Assembly (NCBI GenBank): GCA_963855995.1
Contig: OY979726.1
Span: 5,438,201 to 5,502,200 of the forward strand
Direction: 5' to 3'
DNA length: 64,000 nt
Source of the DNA: Muricea muricata
Lineage: Eukaryota > Cnidaria > Anthozoa > Malacalcyonacea > Plexauridae
This document shows, piece by piece, positions 45,606-57,757 of the stretch. The translations under genes and the position numbers were made by a program. Under the pieces are notes generated by a model. That model was given only the letters and a program-made list of their open reading frames with translations. It was not told the DNA's origin and made no database searches. Numbering within the stretch: position 1 is the stretch's first letter; each line of letters starts with the position of its first letter.

Positions 45606-46240
45606 GCGCGAAGCGCCGTTCCGGGCGTAAGCCCGGGGCGAGGGTTACTAATTTCGTATTAGCGGAGTTGAAAGTCGTTGCTCGTGATAGGTAGTAAAAG
45701 TGGTATGTCCTCACTGATCTCAACAATATGGCGGACTATCATGAATGGCTAACACTGATTGGCCAGATTTAAAATTCATTGTTGATTGATTAATCACGAA
45801 TTCAACTGACAGCAAATATCTAAATTTGCTTTTCGCACTACAATATTTTGTATTTTTGCAAAAAGATTTGGTAACTTTCACAACCAACAAAGGGTGGTCA
45901 TTGACTCTTGAAGAGTGATTAATTCTGGGACTAGAAATACATGCATGCAGCAACCCCTCGCCACTAACTGAGAGCATGCAACTATATTTTCGGAATTACA
46001 TGAAGTACTTGTATAGGTTGTTGTCATAGCAACACGGCAATTGTTATTTATATTAATTTTTCAAATGACAAAATATTGGGTTTTTAATCCTTGTTTTATT
46101 GACAATTTTTTAAAATGGCACAACATTTGTCATCGGTATGTTATTACGCCTAATGTAAGCTTAAATTTGGTATAAAATACCACCTACTAATTACATATAT
46201 TAGATGTTTTGAAATATTTATGAAACTAAATTTTTATCTA

Positions 46241-48497
46241 TAGTCCAGGACCTGTATAGGAGTTTGTATGCATTTCATTTGCCACAAGTAATCTCAACTG
46301 TTTTAGGGTAAAATGACCATGCCGGTCAACATGGCATATGTGCCAAAACCTGAATCCGGGGCAAAAGTCCTCAAAATGACCCCGCCTTGAAACGGCAGTG
46401 TTGACATAGCTCTAACCTCAGACCAATGCAAGCAACAGCATTTCTGAAGTGCCTATAGTGTTTAGAAAAGTTGCTTATGGGGGTGGTTATTAGAAGCAAA
46501 ACATTGCCTAACTGTAATATTTTCCAAGAAAATCACCACTCAACATGCTAGGTCAGCAGCTAATTATGCATAAAATCACTAAAATTGCTGGCAGAAATTA
46601 AATTTTCATATTTCCTAAAAAAAATTATTATAACATGAAAAACCATGCTCAATTGTATCCAATTCTTGCAGATTTCAAAAGGATTGACACTATTTTGTTG
46701 ATATACAAGGCACTGTATTTCACTTACCCCCCGCAAAAACACGATTTCAGCCATATTTTCGGTCTTGTTTGCTTTTTTATCGCCGACCAGCCGAAGTCTC
46801 ACACAATTCTTGCACTTTTCCGTAATCACAGATGACTAAAGAAAAATTCAGCCCAGTTTCGACTTGTTCTGAGCCTGTGCCATCTACTTTATCTCCGATT
46901 TTCCATCCTCGACAATTAGCCAAAATTGCCGCCATTACGAAGTCTTGCCGCTTTTCTGTCCAATAAATGTGACTTCTTCGTCTTTGTGTGTATTTATACT
47001 ATGTAATCCAACAATAGTTTATACTATTGAATTTCTGAAGGTCATTTTGTTAAATTTGATCAAATTTCAATATAAAAATCCACCCACATAAAATCGAGTC
47101 TCTTCGAGCTTCAAAATAATTTGAAAGTCACGCGCAATCGTCACGAAAATTCCTCGTGGGCGACCATACCGGAGGGAGTGAATATTTTCACGAATGCGTT
47201 TGCATGTTTATATTTGCGTATTATTTTGTTTTTAAGCTTTAACTGCAAAAAAATCTGACAGTTATGCATTTCTCCCATGTTTATTTTGAGGGCTATGCCA
47301 GTGCAGATACGTACGTTTCAATTTTAAAATCTTAGTGGGCTAATAGTGGCTTTTAGTGGCTTAGACGCTTAGTTATTTTAAGCTTTGGCATAACAAAAAT
47401 CGCCCTTTAAATAAAAATAGGGAAATGCGTAAGTCTGTCTGATTTTCTTTTAGTTGAAGCTTAAAAACAAAACAATACGCAAATATACATGAACATAGAA
47501 TAATATGAAATGTTTACTTGGCTTGCTGTGGAAACGAGCAAACGTATTCGTGAAAATATTCACTCCCCCGGTATGATCGCCCACGAGGAATTTTCGTGAT
47601 GATTGCCCGTGACTTTCAAAATATTTCGAAGCTTGAAGACACTCGATTTTATGTGGGTGGATTTTTATATTGAAAATTGATAGAAGTTTACAAAATCACC
47701 TTTAGGAATTCAGTAGTATAAAGTACTGTTGGATTACTTAATATAAATACACATAAGGACGAAGAAGTCACATTTATCGGACACAAAAGCGGCAAGACTT
47801 CGTAATGGCGGCAATTTTGGCTAATTGTCGAGGATACAAAATCGAGGATAAAGTAGATAGCACAGTCTCAGAACAAGTCGAAAATGGGATGAGTTGTTCT
47901 TTAGTCATCTGTGATTATGGGAAAGTACAAGAATTGCCAGACTTCCGCTACTCGGCGATAAAAAAGCGAACAAGATGGAAAATATGGCTGAAATCGTGTT
48001 TTTGCGGGGGGTAAGTGAAATACAATGTCTTGTATATCAACAAAATAGTGTCAATCCTTTTGAAATCTGTAAGAATTTGATTCAATTGAACATGGTTTTT
48101 CATGTTATAATAATTTTTTTTAGGAAATATGAAAATTTAATTTCTGCCAGCAATTTTAGTGATTTTATGCATAATTAGCTGCTGACCTGGCATGTTGAAT
48201 GATGATTTTCTTGGAAAATATTACAGTTAGGCAATGTTTTGCTTCTAATAACCACCCCTATAAACAACCCTTCTAAACATTATAGGCACTTCAGAAAGAC
48301 CGTTGCTCGCATTGATCTGAGGTTAGAGCTATGTCGACACTGCCGTTTCAAGGCGGAGTCATTTTGAGGACTTTCGCCCCGGATTCGGGTTTTGGCACAT
48401 ATGCCATGTTGATCGGCATGGTCATTTTACCCTATAACAGTTGAGATTACTTGTGGCAAATGAAATGCATACAAACTCCTATACAGGTCCTGGACTA
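46241..48497. mobile_element. 2.26-kb giant foldback element with CTA target duplication
   Basis: Ends TAGTCCAGGACCTGTATAGG and complement; arms of about 1.1 kb, centre near 47345. Flanked by CTA at 46238-46240 and 48498-48500. The empty site (ATCTACATAAAC) is readable in the other copies once repeats are removed. The arms differ at many sites, so they are not freshly copied. Each arm carries an ATG-started frame that begins MAAILANCRG and contains SLVICDYGKVQEL: on the minus strand from 46935, on the plus strand from 47805. Each is followed by a GGTAAGTG donor-like site. No transposase is recognised. Confidence 0.85.
47805..48011 (+). CDS. possible exon in foldback arm, unknown function
   Basis: ATGGCGGCAATTTTGGCTAA opens a frame of about 69 codons with SLVICDYGKVQELPDFRYSA. 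It approaches a donor-like GGGGGGTAAGTG at 48005-48016. The mirror frame in the other arm (minus strand from 46935) keeps the first ~45 residues with about 12 changes and then stops at ..SAGRR. I do not recognise the sequence. It may be a captured first exon or a remnant of the element's own gene. Confidence 0.25.
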
Positions 48498-49739
48498 CTA
48501 CATAAACTTTGAGTTTGAAACAAAACCGTTTCAAGCCAATTTTGTATCTTCGCTCATATTCTTTTACATGTAAAGTTCGTCAATATTTTGAAATACAGTA
48601 ATAAGAAGACACTCTTGCATTTACAAAACATAAACTTACTCTGGAATTTAAACAATAAACAGTGAATAGACTGGAGGATCGAGTACGGCTACGCCGGCCT
48701 TTATAAAGCATTAAAACACAAGTATAAATACGCATTATCAACAAACTTGCCCTGTGTTTCACGCCGTAGTCAATTCTTGGCGCTTCTCTGTATTTTCCCA
48801 GAATTAATCTCTTTTCAAGAGTCAATGACCACCCTTCGTTGGTTGTGAAAGTTGCCAAATCTTTTTGCAAAAATACAAAATATTGTAGTGCAAAAAGCAA
48901 ATTTAGATATTTGCTGTCAGTTGAATTCGTGATTAATCAATCAACAATAAATTTTAAATCTGGCCAATCAGTGTTAGCCATTCATGATAGTCCGCCATAT
49001 TGTTGAGATCAGTGAGGACATACCACTTTTACTACCTATCACGAGCAACGACTTTCAACTCCGCTAATACGAAATTAGTAACCCTCGCCCCGGGCTTACG
49101 CCCGGAACGGCGCTTCGCGCCGTTGGCTCGGGGAAAATACAGAGAAGCGCCAAGAATTGACTACGGCGTGAAACACAAGGCAAGTTTGTTGATAACGCGT
49201 ATTTAGACTTGTGTTTTAATGCTTTATAAAGGCCGGCGTAGCCGTACTCCTCCAGTCTATTCACTGTTTATTGTTTAAATTCCAGAGTAAGTTTATGTTT
49301 TGTAAATGCAAGACTGTCATCTTATTACTGTATTTCAAAATATTGACGAACTTTACATGTAAAAGAATATGAGCGAAGATACAAAATTGGCTTGAAACGG
49401 TTTTGTTTCAAACTCAAAGTTTATGTAGATAAAAATTTAGTTTCATAAATATTTCAAAACGTCTAATATATGTAATTAGTAGGTCGTATTTTATACCAAA
49501 TTTAAGCTTACATTAGGCGTAATAACATACCGATGACTAATGTTGTGCCATTTTAAAAAATTGTCGATAAAACAAGGTTTAAAAACCCAATATTTTGTAA
49601 TTTTGAAAAATTAATATAAATAACAATTGGCGTGTTGCTATGACAACAACCTATTCCAGTACTTCATGTAATTCAGAAAATACAGTTGCATGCTCTTAGT
49701 AGCGAGGGGTTCCTGCATGCATGTATTTCTAGTAGTAAT

Positions 49740-49856
49740 AATGAATATTCTCAAGCCAAACACTAACTTTCTTAAACGAAGCTTTTCGTACAGGACAGCA
49801 CAAGGGTGGAACAAGCTACCAAATAGCATAACTGAGAATGTTGATGAAAGTTATTA
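49740..49856 (+). pseudogene. LINE C-terminal fragment
   Basis: NTNFLKRSFSYRTAQGWNKL and PNSITENVDESY match the typical 'R..tn.l+.SF.YRg...WN.LP..i+...s...F' end of CR1/Jockey ORF2 proteins. It adjoins the 3' end of the outer Helitron-like copy. Confidence 0.7.
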
Positions 49857-50046
49857 AGCTGCATATAGAGCGCGAATATAATTTCTGTTATTTTAATAAT
49901 TATTGTATTTTGCATGTTTTTAGTATAATATAACTACACGGCCCTTTGAAAATGAGATCTAAATATTTTACTGAGTAGGTTACCGTGTATAAAAAATGTA
50001 TTAAACTTTAAAGACTATGCATATAGATTAAGTTATTATGTTGTAC

Positions 50047-50612
50047 CTTTTAGGAAGTTTTGAAAATTCTCCCAAGCATCCAAATTTCTCATCATCGATA
50101 TTTTGCTGAAACTTTCTTTTTGCAGAGAAGGTAGGGCCTGTGCGATGCTCTTTACCAGGTTTGAAAAATCCCATTTGCCAGGGTGACGATTACTTATAAG
50201 ATAGATTTGATGTTTGGAATAATCAAATTTTGTTTCTTTTGAGTTTTGCTCGAGATGTTCCTTGAGATTTTGGCGAAGCATATCTTCGTTAAATTCTTCT
50301 GTTTCTTTTTTCGTTTCATCGCTTTTGTCGATCTTGGTCCGGATCAAGAAAAGTGGCTTGTTGCTGGTCGCAATTTTTTCTGCAAAAACTAAAAGTTTTT
50401 TTGTGAATTCTTCCCCCGTAAAAATAAGAAACGCGTCAAATTTCTCAATCGAGAGAGAACGGATGAACCGTGTCAAACCACCTGCACCTGTCATCTTATT
50501 CAAATTAGGCAATATAGTAAAAATGACGTCTTTGCTTTCTTGAGGATCAGGATAAGAAATAGGTTCTACACGATCACTGGTCTTTGCGGCATTTTTACTG
50601 TTTTCATCCCAC
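50047..50612 (-). CDS. IRG-B G-domain exon
   Basis: Acceptor TTTTTCTTTTTAAG, donor TAAAAG/GTACAAC; 566 bp against 569 in IRG-A. It contains WDENSKNAAKTSDRVEP (switch I region without the TTxxT pattern), FDAFLIFTGEEFTKKLLVFA, LFLIRTKIDKSDETKKETEE (G4) and SNRHPGKWDF. No stop or shift, so the frame appears kept by selection despite the altered motifs. Confidence 0.8.
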
Positions 50613-52359
50613 CTTAAAAAGAAAAATTAACAAAGATTGAGTGGAGAATGAATAATCTTATTTTTCGAATTCTTAAACCAAAAAAAACACCCAAATAAAT
50701 ATGCAAGACTTATTTCTGTGCAATATTTTGCATTCTGGAAAGGTTGCATGCTAGTGTTCATAATATTGAAAAAAGATATTCGTATAATATATAAAATACA
50801 ATATAAAAACTATAATTCAAGTTTAAATAAAAACTTTAAAAGTTTGAATAAGCAGAGTAAAAATCTTATAACAACATGGCATTCTTCCATAGAGTACTCT
50901 TAGAAGTAGCCATGTCAAAAACACACAGAGAAAACACACAGAAAGATATGTACCTACTAAGCATAGTTCCGATGCAACTCTATCATTATGCATACGCAAT
51001 TACAGTCTTGGAGTTAGGGGGACAGGAATAGAGTGTAGTCATATTTTAACTGTTAAAGAAGCCAGTTATAAAACGACTTAAATAGAGCAGGTTAGAAATA
51101 TTGGCACTGCCCTTCGAGAAAGACTGACTTCCTCCCATCTATGGAAGGGAGATGAATCATGAATTACATTGTTTGTATTACATTGGCATTCCAGAAATGG
51201 AAATTTGTTAAGAATTAAGGCTATGTCACAGAAAATAACATTATTTTCACTGTCTATGCAATAATGAGCTTGCATACGACAGTCGTTGAACAATACTGTT
51301 GGGTAAACGCACAAATTAGTTTAATCCACGCAGTCACTTTTTATGGCATTTAAAAAATAAAGCAGAACTTTTAAAGTGTTTTCTTAAATTACTATCCTCT
51401 TGATAAATGTTCTGCAAGAAATTTCAGCGATTTAAACAGCCCACAATAGAATATGCAGCTGTTTATAAGTTCATGTCTCCCCGAATCTCGCTGTCGATCC
51501 CTGAACTGAACTATGCATACAACAGACGATAAACTCCAATAAACCGCAATAAAATTTTGTAAAGAACAATTGACACATTCATGACATGTATCAGTAGATA
51601 ACACTGAGTGGTTTTGGTAAATATCACATTTGAACTAAAGTACGAAATTTGCATTCTGCTATTTCTGCAAATTCAGTCCACTCGTCTGGCTGTATTCGTT
51701 TCCAGCTTCACAACATTAAAATAATAATTCCTTCCCAAATTCTAACCTCAAATCATATGATCAGGAAACGCGAGAGCAGGAAACGCGAGATCAGGAAAAG
51801 ATATTTTTAGCAGTAAATACACTCCTAGCTAATACAATTTCCTTTCGTGTCGCGGCTTTGGCTGTCCTAATTACTACACGTCGTCACATTGTGTGCAAAT
51901 GTATAGCGGAAATACTGTTGCACTTATTATTATGTCTACTCAAAGCGAAAGTGATACTATGTAATCATTTTACCATGGATATTGTATGGAGAATCAGACG
52001 ATCACCTTACCCACTCAAAATTGTCAGTTGACATTTTGAATTATTTTTTGGGCAAATACGTCCGTGTAAGTTCGTTGTACCTTTAACATTCGCGAGCATT
52101 CCAAATTAAACATGATTTATCAAGACTATAGCCATCAATATAAACTTCAAATTATATAAACATCAAAGCTAAGTAGCATAAATATCATACAGTACCCTAG
52201 CATAGCGTTGACAAAACTTGATCTACCAGAGTGAGCTTTTCCAAATAATGCTATGTTCACTGTAACAGCTTTATCACGAATTGGTGGGTTGTCGTTGTGG
52301 TCCGAAGACAATTGCAAATAGCTGCATTCCGTGGACCAGTCTGTCTGTGCCATTTTCAA
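50047..52359 (-). CDS. IRG-B: divergent IRG-type GTPase gene with altered P-loop
   Basis: Two exons: 52196-52359 and 50047-50612. They join in phase 2 (LGG/G) as NAMLG-WDENSKN, the same intron position and phase as IRG-A; the next donor (CTAAAAG/GTACAAC, phase 1) is also at the matching place. G1 is GKAHSGRSS: the invariant Lys is Arg (codon AGA). The DxPG of G3 is missing (FTILPNLNKMTG instead). G4 TKID is kept. The C-terminal part SNRHPGKWDFSNLVKS and LPSLQKESF parallels IRG-A. It may bind nucleotide weakly or act as a regulator of other IRGs; this is an inference. C-terminal exon(s) not found. Confidence 0.75.
50613..52195 (-). other. IRG-B intron
   Basis: 1.58-kb AT-rich intron. No transposon with coding parts is seen. 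Short open frames at 50718-50903, 51078-51314 and 51392-51604 have no motif. Confidence 0.6.
52196..52359 (-). CDS. IRG-B first coding exon with GxxxxGRS P-loop
   Basis: Possible starts are MKMAQ at 52359 or MAQ at 52353. The peptide AQTDWSTECSYLQLSSDHND precedes VTVNIALFGKAHSGRSSFVN. The donor is CTAGG/GTACTG, weaker than that of IRG-A. Unlike IRG-A there is no [18 protein letters not shown] preceding helix, so either this is a shorter N-terminus or an upstream exon is missing. Confidence 0.7.
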
Positions 52360-52924
52360 AGAATATGACTAAACTGTTGCCAGCTTTATCTAGAATGATG
52401 TATATTACGGTTGCACAAATAGCATCGACGATTACACACCTTCCACACCAAAACAGAGTCAATATTTGCGATGGGCTCACGCGGAGGCGGAGCTAGTATC
52501 TCTATATGTCGTGTGTCGTGGCTCTAAGTTGTGTGTCGTGGGTAAATCGTTGGTTCTTAAACGTCCTGAATCACATGCGTTTTTAATGGTAATCTATCTG
52601 TGTAAGCTAAAAAAATTAAGGCTTTAACTACTACAATAATACTTACCTTAAGTTGCTCGATTAAGTTGCTCGATTATTTTATAAAAATGTATGAAGGTTG
52701 TGATGCGAATCTGAAACTTGGGTTTCATCCCTACTTTCCAAACGCTCCCTCCTGACCTCCCAAATGGTATCAAAACAAGCCATATGTGCCTTCTATGCCA
52801 AGTTTAAAAGGATAAGCTACCAGACACAAAGGAACGTTTTCTAAAGATGGTTTTTAATGAGAAAAATTATTATGAAGTATTACAATTCCCAATGAGTGGA
52901 TACTAATGTTTCATATTTTCATAT

Positions 52925-53075
<151 letters not shown>

Positions 53076-53140
53076 GTGTAATAACAACAACAACAACAGA
53101 CAACAACATAAGAGCGCTCGATATTGATTTCAATAGAGCG

Positions 53141-53654
<514 letters not shown>

Positions 53655-53681
53655 TTAATTGTGCACGTCTAGGGTTATTTT

Positions 53682-54000
53682 GTGATTTCATACACTCTGA
53701 TTGGCTTTTTACGGTATCTTGGCGCGCGGGCCAAAAGAGTTATTTCAGCAACAACTCAGTTTTTTGTTTACAAAGGGGTATTCAAATTTTTTAAACAACT
53801 TAATGACAATGTAAAAGTAAAAATGTTCTCCGATGATAGCTCTCAAGGTGAGAGTGAGTTTTATTATCCTGATGAATTAAATTTTTTTGAAAACGAGCCA
53901 GTGTCAGCTTCAACAATTTTAAGAAAGTCAACTTTCAGTACAAAAATTAACCATGAGATTTCGAAAAAAATAATCGAATTTTACTTGACATATGACAGAA
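53682..54000 (+). CDS. unidentified open frame, weak
   Basis: A 164-codon frame from 53682, right after the microsatellite. The middle ([38 protein letters not shown]) is rich in acidic and Ser residues and looks less AT-biased than chance frames. The last third lies inside the palindrome at 53990-54137 and is not informative. No family recognised; it may be the N-terminus of a broken mobile-element protein. Confidence 0.25.
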
Positions 54001-54137
54001 ATATATGTTATTTACCGTTTAGGTCCGTCCGTGCTGGAAAAATATTTTGTCTCGGTCTCAAAAACGGCACTCGACAAAACATTTTTCCAGTACGGACCTC
54101 CCATCGGGCAAATAACATATATTTCTGTAATATGTCG
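53990..54137. repeat. 148-bp palindrome
   Basis: GACAGAAATATATGTTATTT..ACGG and its complement (AAATAACATATATTTCTGT) enclose GTCCGT.CTGGAAAAATATTTTGTC and complement. Centre near 54064 (CTCAAAAACGGCACTCG). Confidence 0.75.
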
Positions 54138-54324
54138 AGTAAAATACGATCATTTTTAAAATTCATATCTTCATAGCTACATTCTGAGCTGCAAAACAGA
54201 GAATTTTACGTTTTACGTGCTGTTGATTTACGTGATAATACCTAGTTGCAAAATCCACGCCAGGCGATGTGTCAAATTTCAGTGTGCTAAATACTGTCAG
54301 TCCGAAAATTGCGCAGCTTTGCCT

Positions 54325-54430
54325 TTATTAGTTGTATTGATTTATCTGTGGAGATATATCTTTTGGAGATATACAACTTGCTATGAATTGATGGTGTGTG
54401 GAAAACAATTGATCAGAAAAAGCCTGCAAG
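54325..54430 (+). repeat. dispersed repeat, inverted copy at 61.4 kb
   Basis: CTGTGGAGATATATCTTTTG..GAGATATACAACTTGCTATG through AGAAAAAGCCT matches, in inverted orientation, 61405-61490. Both copies keep a frame reading LWRYIFWRYTTCYEL.VCGKQL with mostly conservative changes, which hints at a former coding origin. Confidence 0.65.
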
Positions 54431-54439
54431 TGGGGAAGT

Positions 54440-54535
54440 ACAAATGAAGCGGGCGCGGACTAGCGGACTCGGACACGGATTCGCGGAGCGGCGGACTCGT
54501 GGACGCAGACTCACGGAATGAATTCATTTGAAAGT
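54440..54535 (+). repeat. GC-rich short repeat, inverted relative at 56.6 kb
   Basis: AAGCGGGCGCGGACTAGCGG and following CGGA-rich units stand out in AT-rich DNA. The complement of 56616-56655 reads ATGCGGGCGCGGACTGGCGG then ACGCGGAATCGCGGA. A dispersed short repeat of unknown nature. Confidence 0.5.
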
Positions 54536-55171
54536 TAAAAAAAAAGAAATCTGAGGAATCCAAACGTGAACTTCTTAATGCATGTAATCCTAAACTGGAA
54601 ATGTTGTGAAATGATGACTTTGGAGAAAAAAGCGAATAATAAACCCTGATTATTTTAGATTGGTATTTATTATATGAGTATAGCTAGAGATTTATTCATC
54701 GATATGGCTGTGCGTAATAATCGTTCCGAATTAGCAATAGCCGATCGACATCTAAAACGACAAAATTTCACTCGATGAAAAAACATCGTTTACGGCCTTT
54801 GATTGGACGAACGATGTTTTTTCACAGGTGAAAATTTATCGTTCAGTGTTCTGATTGGCTGACCCGAACGTGCAACACCTGCTCGCAGGCTAATGTAAAC
54901 ATGGAGTCTGATTTTACAAGTATTTTTTTAACTCACCGAAAAGAGAGATTTAAGACAATTTCGCTGATAAAACAGCCACTTAAAATCATAAAGACGACAT
55001 TAGTGCCCACATTAACTTGAAATGAACCTCACGGTGTCATTTTCAGCAAGAAAACAAAGCAATAAATGGTAAGAAATTCCATTTTGATATTTTTCTTGTG
55101 TGTTTGTTTTTGTCAGTGTCATATATCCGTATCTCTATACAATCATCTTTATACTCATATAATAAACAAAT

Positions 55172-55323
55172 TACTGCATGGTTGGTTCGTTTGTACGATT
55201 TTTATTATTCACTCGTTGTGAAGGATCGCTAAACTCACTCGTTCGCTGCGCTCACTCGTTCGTTTAACGGTCCTTCACAACTCGTGAATAAAAATCGTAC
55301 GCACTCACCAACCATGAAGTAAT
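55172..55323. repeat. 150-bp palindromic element
   Basis: ACTGCATGGTTGG...GTACGATTTTTATTATTCAC and complement; the core is CTCACTCGTTCGCTGCGCTC. A possible larger element is marked by TATTTATTATATGAGTATA at 54663 and its complement at 55150. Confidence 0.65.
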
Positions 55324-56164
55324 CTCTATTTACTAATCTGAGAGTGTGCGCCAACAGTTATATATGTCGTCCAAAAAAACTTACCGTATACAAACAGGAA
55401 AAACGCTATTAGAAATTGCTTTCCTTACTATTTTTCAAACCACAACAATAAACTAGTTACTCGCCGTTTAGTGCAAAACATTCCTAAGATTAGTTTCTTT
55501 TAACGCATCTGAGGTCACACAGAATAATGAAACTAATAATAAATTCATTATGCAAGTAGGTAGAACTGGTAACTAAATAGACAATTTTTGCTTTTATAAA
55601 ATTGGTTATTTCTGATTAAATTATTATTCCAGGCTATCACAATTGAAAAAGATGTTGTTGCGTGATTCCCAGGAAACTAAAATTTATTGTACTTGAAAAC
55701 AAAGTGAATATTTTATAATATTAAGTGGTTGCATTTCTTATACACCGTGTACAACGAAAAAAAGAATAAATTCGTGATGCTATCAGTTCGAGCAAGAATG
55801 GTGCACCTCTCATAGAGCAATGAGTATATATTTCTGGGAGCATAAAGGTAGCATGTTGAACTTGTATGAGCTATTTCTAATGGAGAGAAATTTTTAAAGT
55901 ACACACTGTGGACCATTCTAGCTCAAGATAGACTTTTTAAGCAACCCATATCAAGTTGACACTTATAGCAGTACACATTCATTGATTCACAGCTTTGTGC
56001 GTGTAAGGAAACGACTTCGCAAGTATAGCAAAACGACTTTATGCTTGCAGCGGTGAAACGACTTGTAGTGAAACGACTTGTAGCGATACGACTTGTAGCG
56101 AAACGACCGTAGTTATAAATACAGTCTGACACAAATATTAATCCAATTGCCTTTACGGCCCAAC

Positions 56165-56370
56165 ACGGGTTTGTGCTGCGCTGTACGGATTTAAATTCTA
56201 TGGAACTTCATAAGTCTTATCAAAGAACAAACTATGCTTACCACTCACTCTCTAACAAGGGAGTTGACGTCTGGGATGACCTTGGCCCATGTCTTAAAAA
56301 TATAGCATCTTACTATATTTTCAAGAAAAAATCGAAAAAATATCTCATAAATATCAGAAAAGAAATTTAA
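56165..56370 (+). pseudogene. LINE C-terminal fragment
   Basis: LHKSYQRTNYAYHSLSNKGV, DVWDDLGPCLKNI and SYYIFKKKSKKYLINI match the end of CR1/L2-like ORF2 proteins (R(T)NYG..SL...G...WN.LP..l+.......FK+.+K..L). Stop TAA at 56368-56370. Confidence 0.7.
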
Positions 56371-57597
56371 CAATTGAGCACCTCACCAGAAGCAAGATCA
56401 CAATCTTTTAGTTTTGTTTGTAAATAGGATCCTTTATACGCAATGTAGAATATCGACGGTATATATGGTATAACTAGGCGTCTTAAATAAAAGCCTTCTG
56501 ATGGTTTCTAGTAGGCCTCTAGCCCTAGATATAAACATGTAAATAATAACGAAAATTTTTAATTTAATTTGGGCGAAATGTTTAATAAAAAAAAGATAAT
56601 AATCATTGAGGTAAATTCCGCGATTCCGCGTCCGCCAGTCCGCGCCCGCATTTTATCTGAACCCCTTTGAATCTCTTTAAATCTTATTTATACTCTGTTC
56701 TTTTGATGCCACTATCAGCCTATCACGAAGACATATTTTAGCAAGGCTCTCAGTGTGCATTTCAAAATTATATTTCCGTTATAGCTTGCCAAGTAGTACT
56801 AAATAAATACAATATAACTTATGACACAAAATAAACATTGTAACAACTAAATAGCTACTTTATATATAGGATTTAGCGCTCAAAGCTGAAAGCATCTTTG
56901 GTTTGATTACCATTTTCAACTCGAATTTGTAAGAAATCGTCGAGGAAGCAAAATCGGTGACTTTTTTAAAAACTTAAACTCTGAATATCAAAAGAAGGTT
57001 TAAGAACCCAAGACTTTACCCACTACACACGACATTACACCAACGGCACACGACATATATGGACACTCGTCAAAGCACTATATTATTACTCGGAAGTGAC
57101 CGTAAGCAACTACTCGCGCATATTGAAATTAGTTTTAATCTTATTACCCTCGCCTCATGGTTGATATTTGCATTGCAATATATTAGTTTTGGCCCGGCAG
57201 TTTAGGTTCAGATCATCGATACCTTTCCTAAACTGCTTAAATTTTCAACAATGCAACCGCATGCTGGAATTTAATGAACTATGATTGGTCGGAATCGTGT
57301 CACTATTTACCAAGTATGGTAAGTGCGGCTGATTAGTAACCACATTGATTATGTAATAACAGGGCATGCGCCAGTTGGCGCGAAGAATAAGCCCCCTCCA
57401 TGTTTTCTTGTTTATAAAAACCTTTAAAATAAGTACGTACAAACCATTTTTATTAGTTTATTTCCATGCCCTTGTATTTCAATATTTCATGTCTTGCGTC
57501 TTATGTTAACTCTCACTACGGCTCTCATTTGATTAAAATTTTATCATGAGAGTTTTGAATCGATGATCAACATAAGCTCTATGCATGTAGCTCGCTC
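56371..57597. other. no gene recognised
   Basis: AT-rich DNA with the GC-rich short repeat at 56616-56655. No supported gene or clear element boundary. Confidence 0.5.
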
Positions 57598-57757
57598 TGT
57601 AGATTGCATAAATCGTGATCAGGAATGCATCCTAGGAAACAAGAATTTATGCATTGTTATTGGTCACTGTTTGCGAGGAGTGGCTAATTAATGACAATGC
57701 GTAAATTCTCGTTTCCTAGGATACACGATCCTAATCACAATTTATGCAAAAGTCTAC
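57598..57757. repeat. 160-bp MITE-like inverted repeat
   Basis: TGTAGATTGCATAAATCGTG..CCTAGGAAAC..AATTTATGCATTG is complementary to CAATGCGTAAATTCTCGTTTCCTAGG...AATTTATGCAAAAGTCTAC. Imperfect; loop near 57675. Confidence 0.7.

Larger units (their letters stand above)
45931..49134 (-). mobile_element. Helitron-like element, inner inverted copy (with foldback insert)
   Basis: Minus strand: begins TCCCCGAGCCAACGGCGCG at 49134 and ends CATGTATTTCTAG at 45931, with no duplication of host sequence and T on each side (T^T). Without the foldback at 46241-48497 it is about 0.94 kb. A 106-codon frame (48900-48580, minus) carries TNEGWSLTLEKRLILGKYRE and is uninterrupted in this copy; the family is not recognised. 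It could be a captured fragment or chance. Confidence 0.85.
45606..49732 (+). mobile_element. Helitron-like element, outer copy, split by an inverted copy of itself
   Basis: The plus-strand element is present as 45606-45930 and 49135-49732. Joined, ATTCTGGGA and AAATACAG restore exactly the sequence seen uninterrupted in copy A (about 31556-31572). Its first ~20 bp are missing; it begins at GCGCGAAGCGCC. It ends TTTCTAG before T at 49733. The gap is filled by the inverted copy at 45931-49134. Confidence 0.85.
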
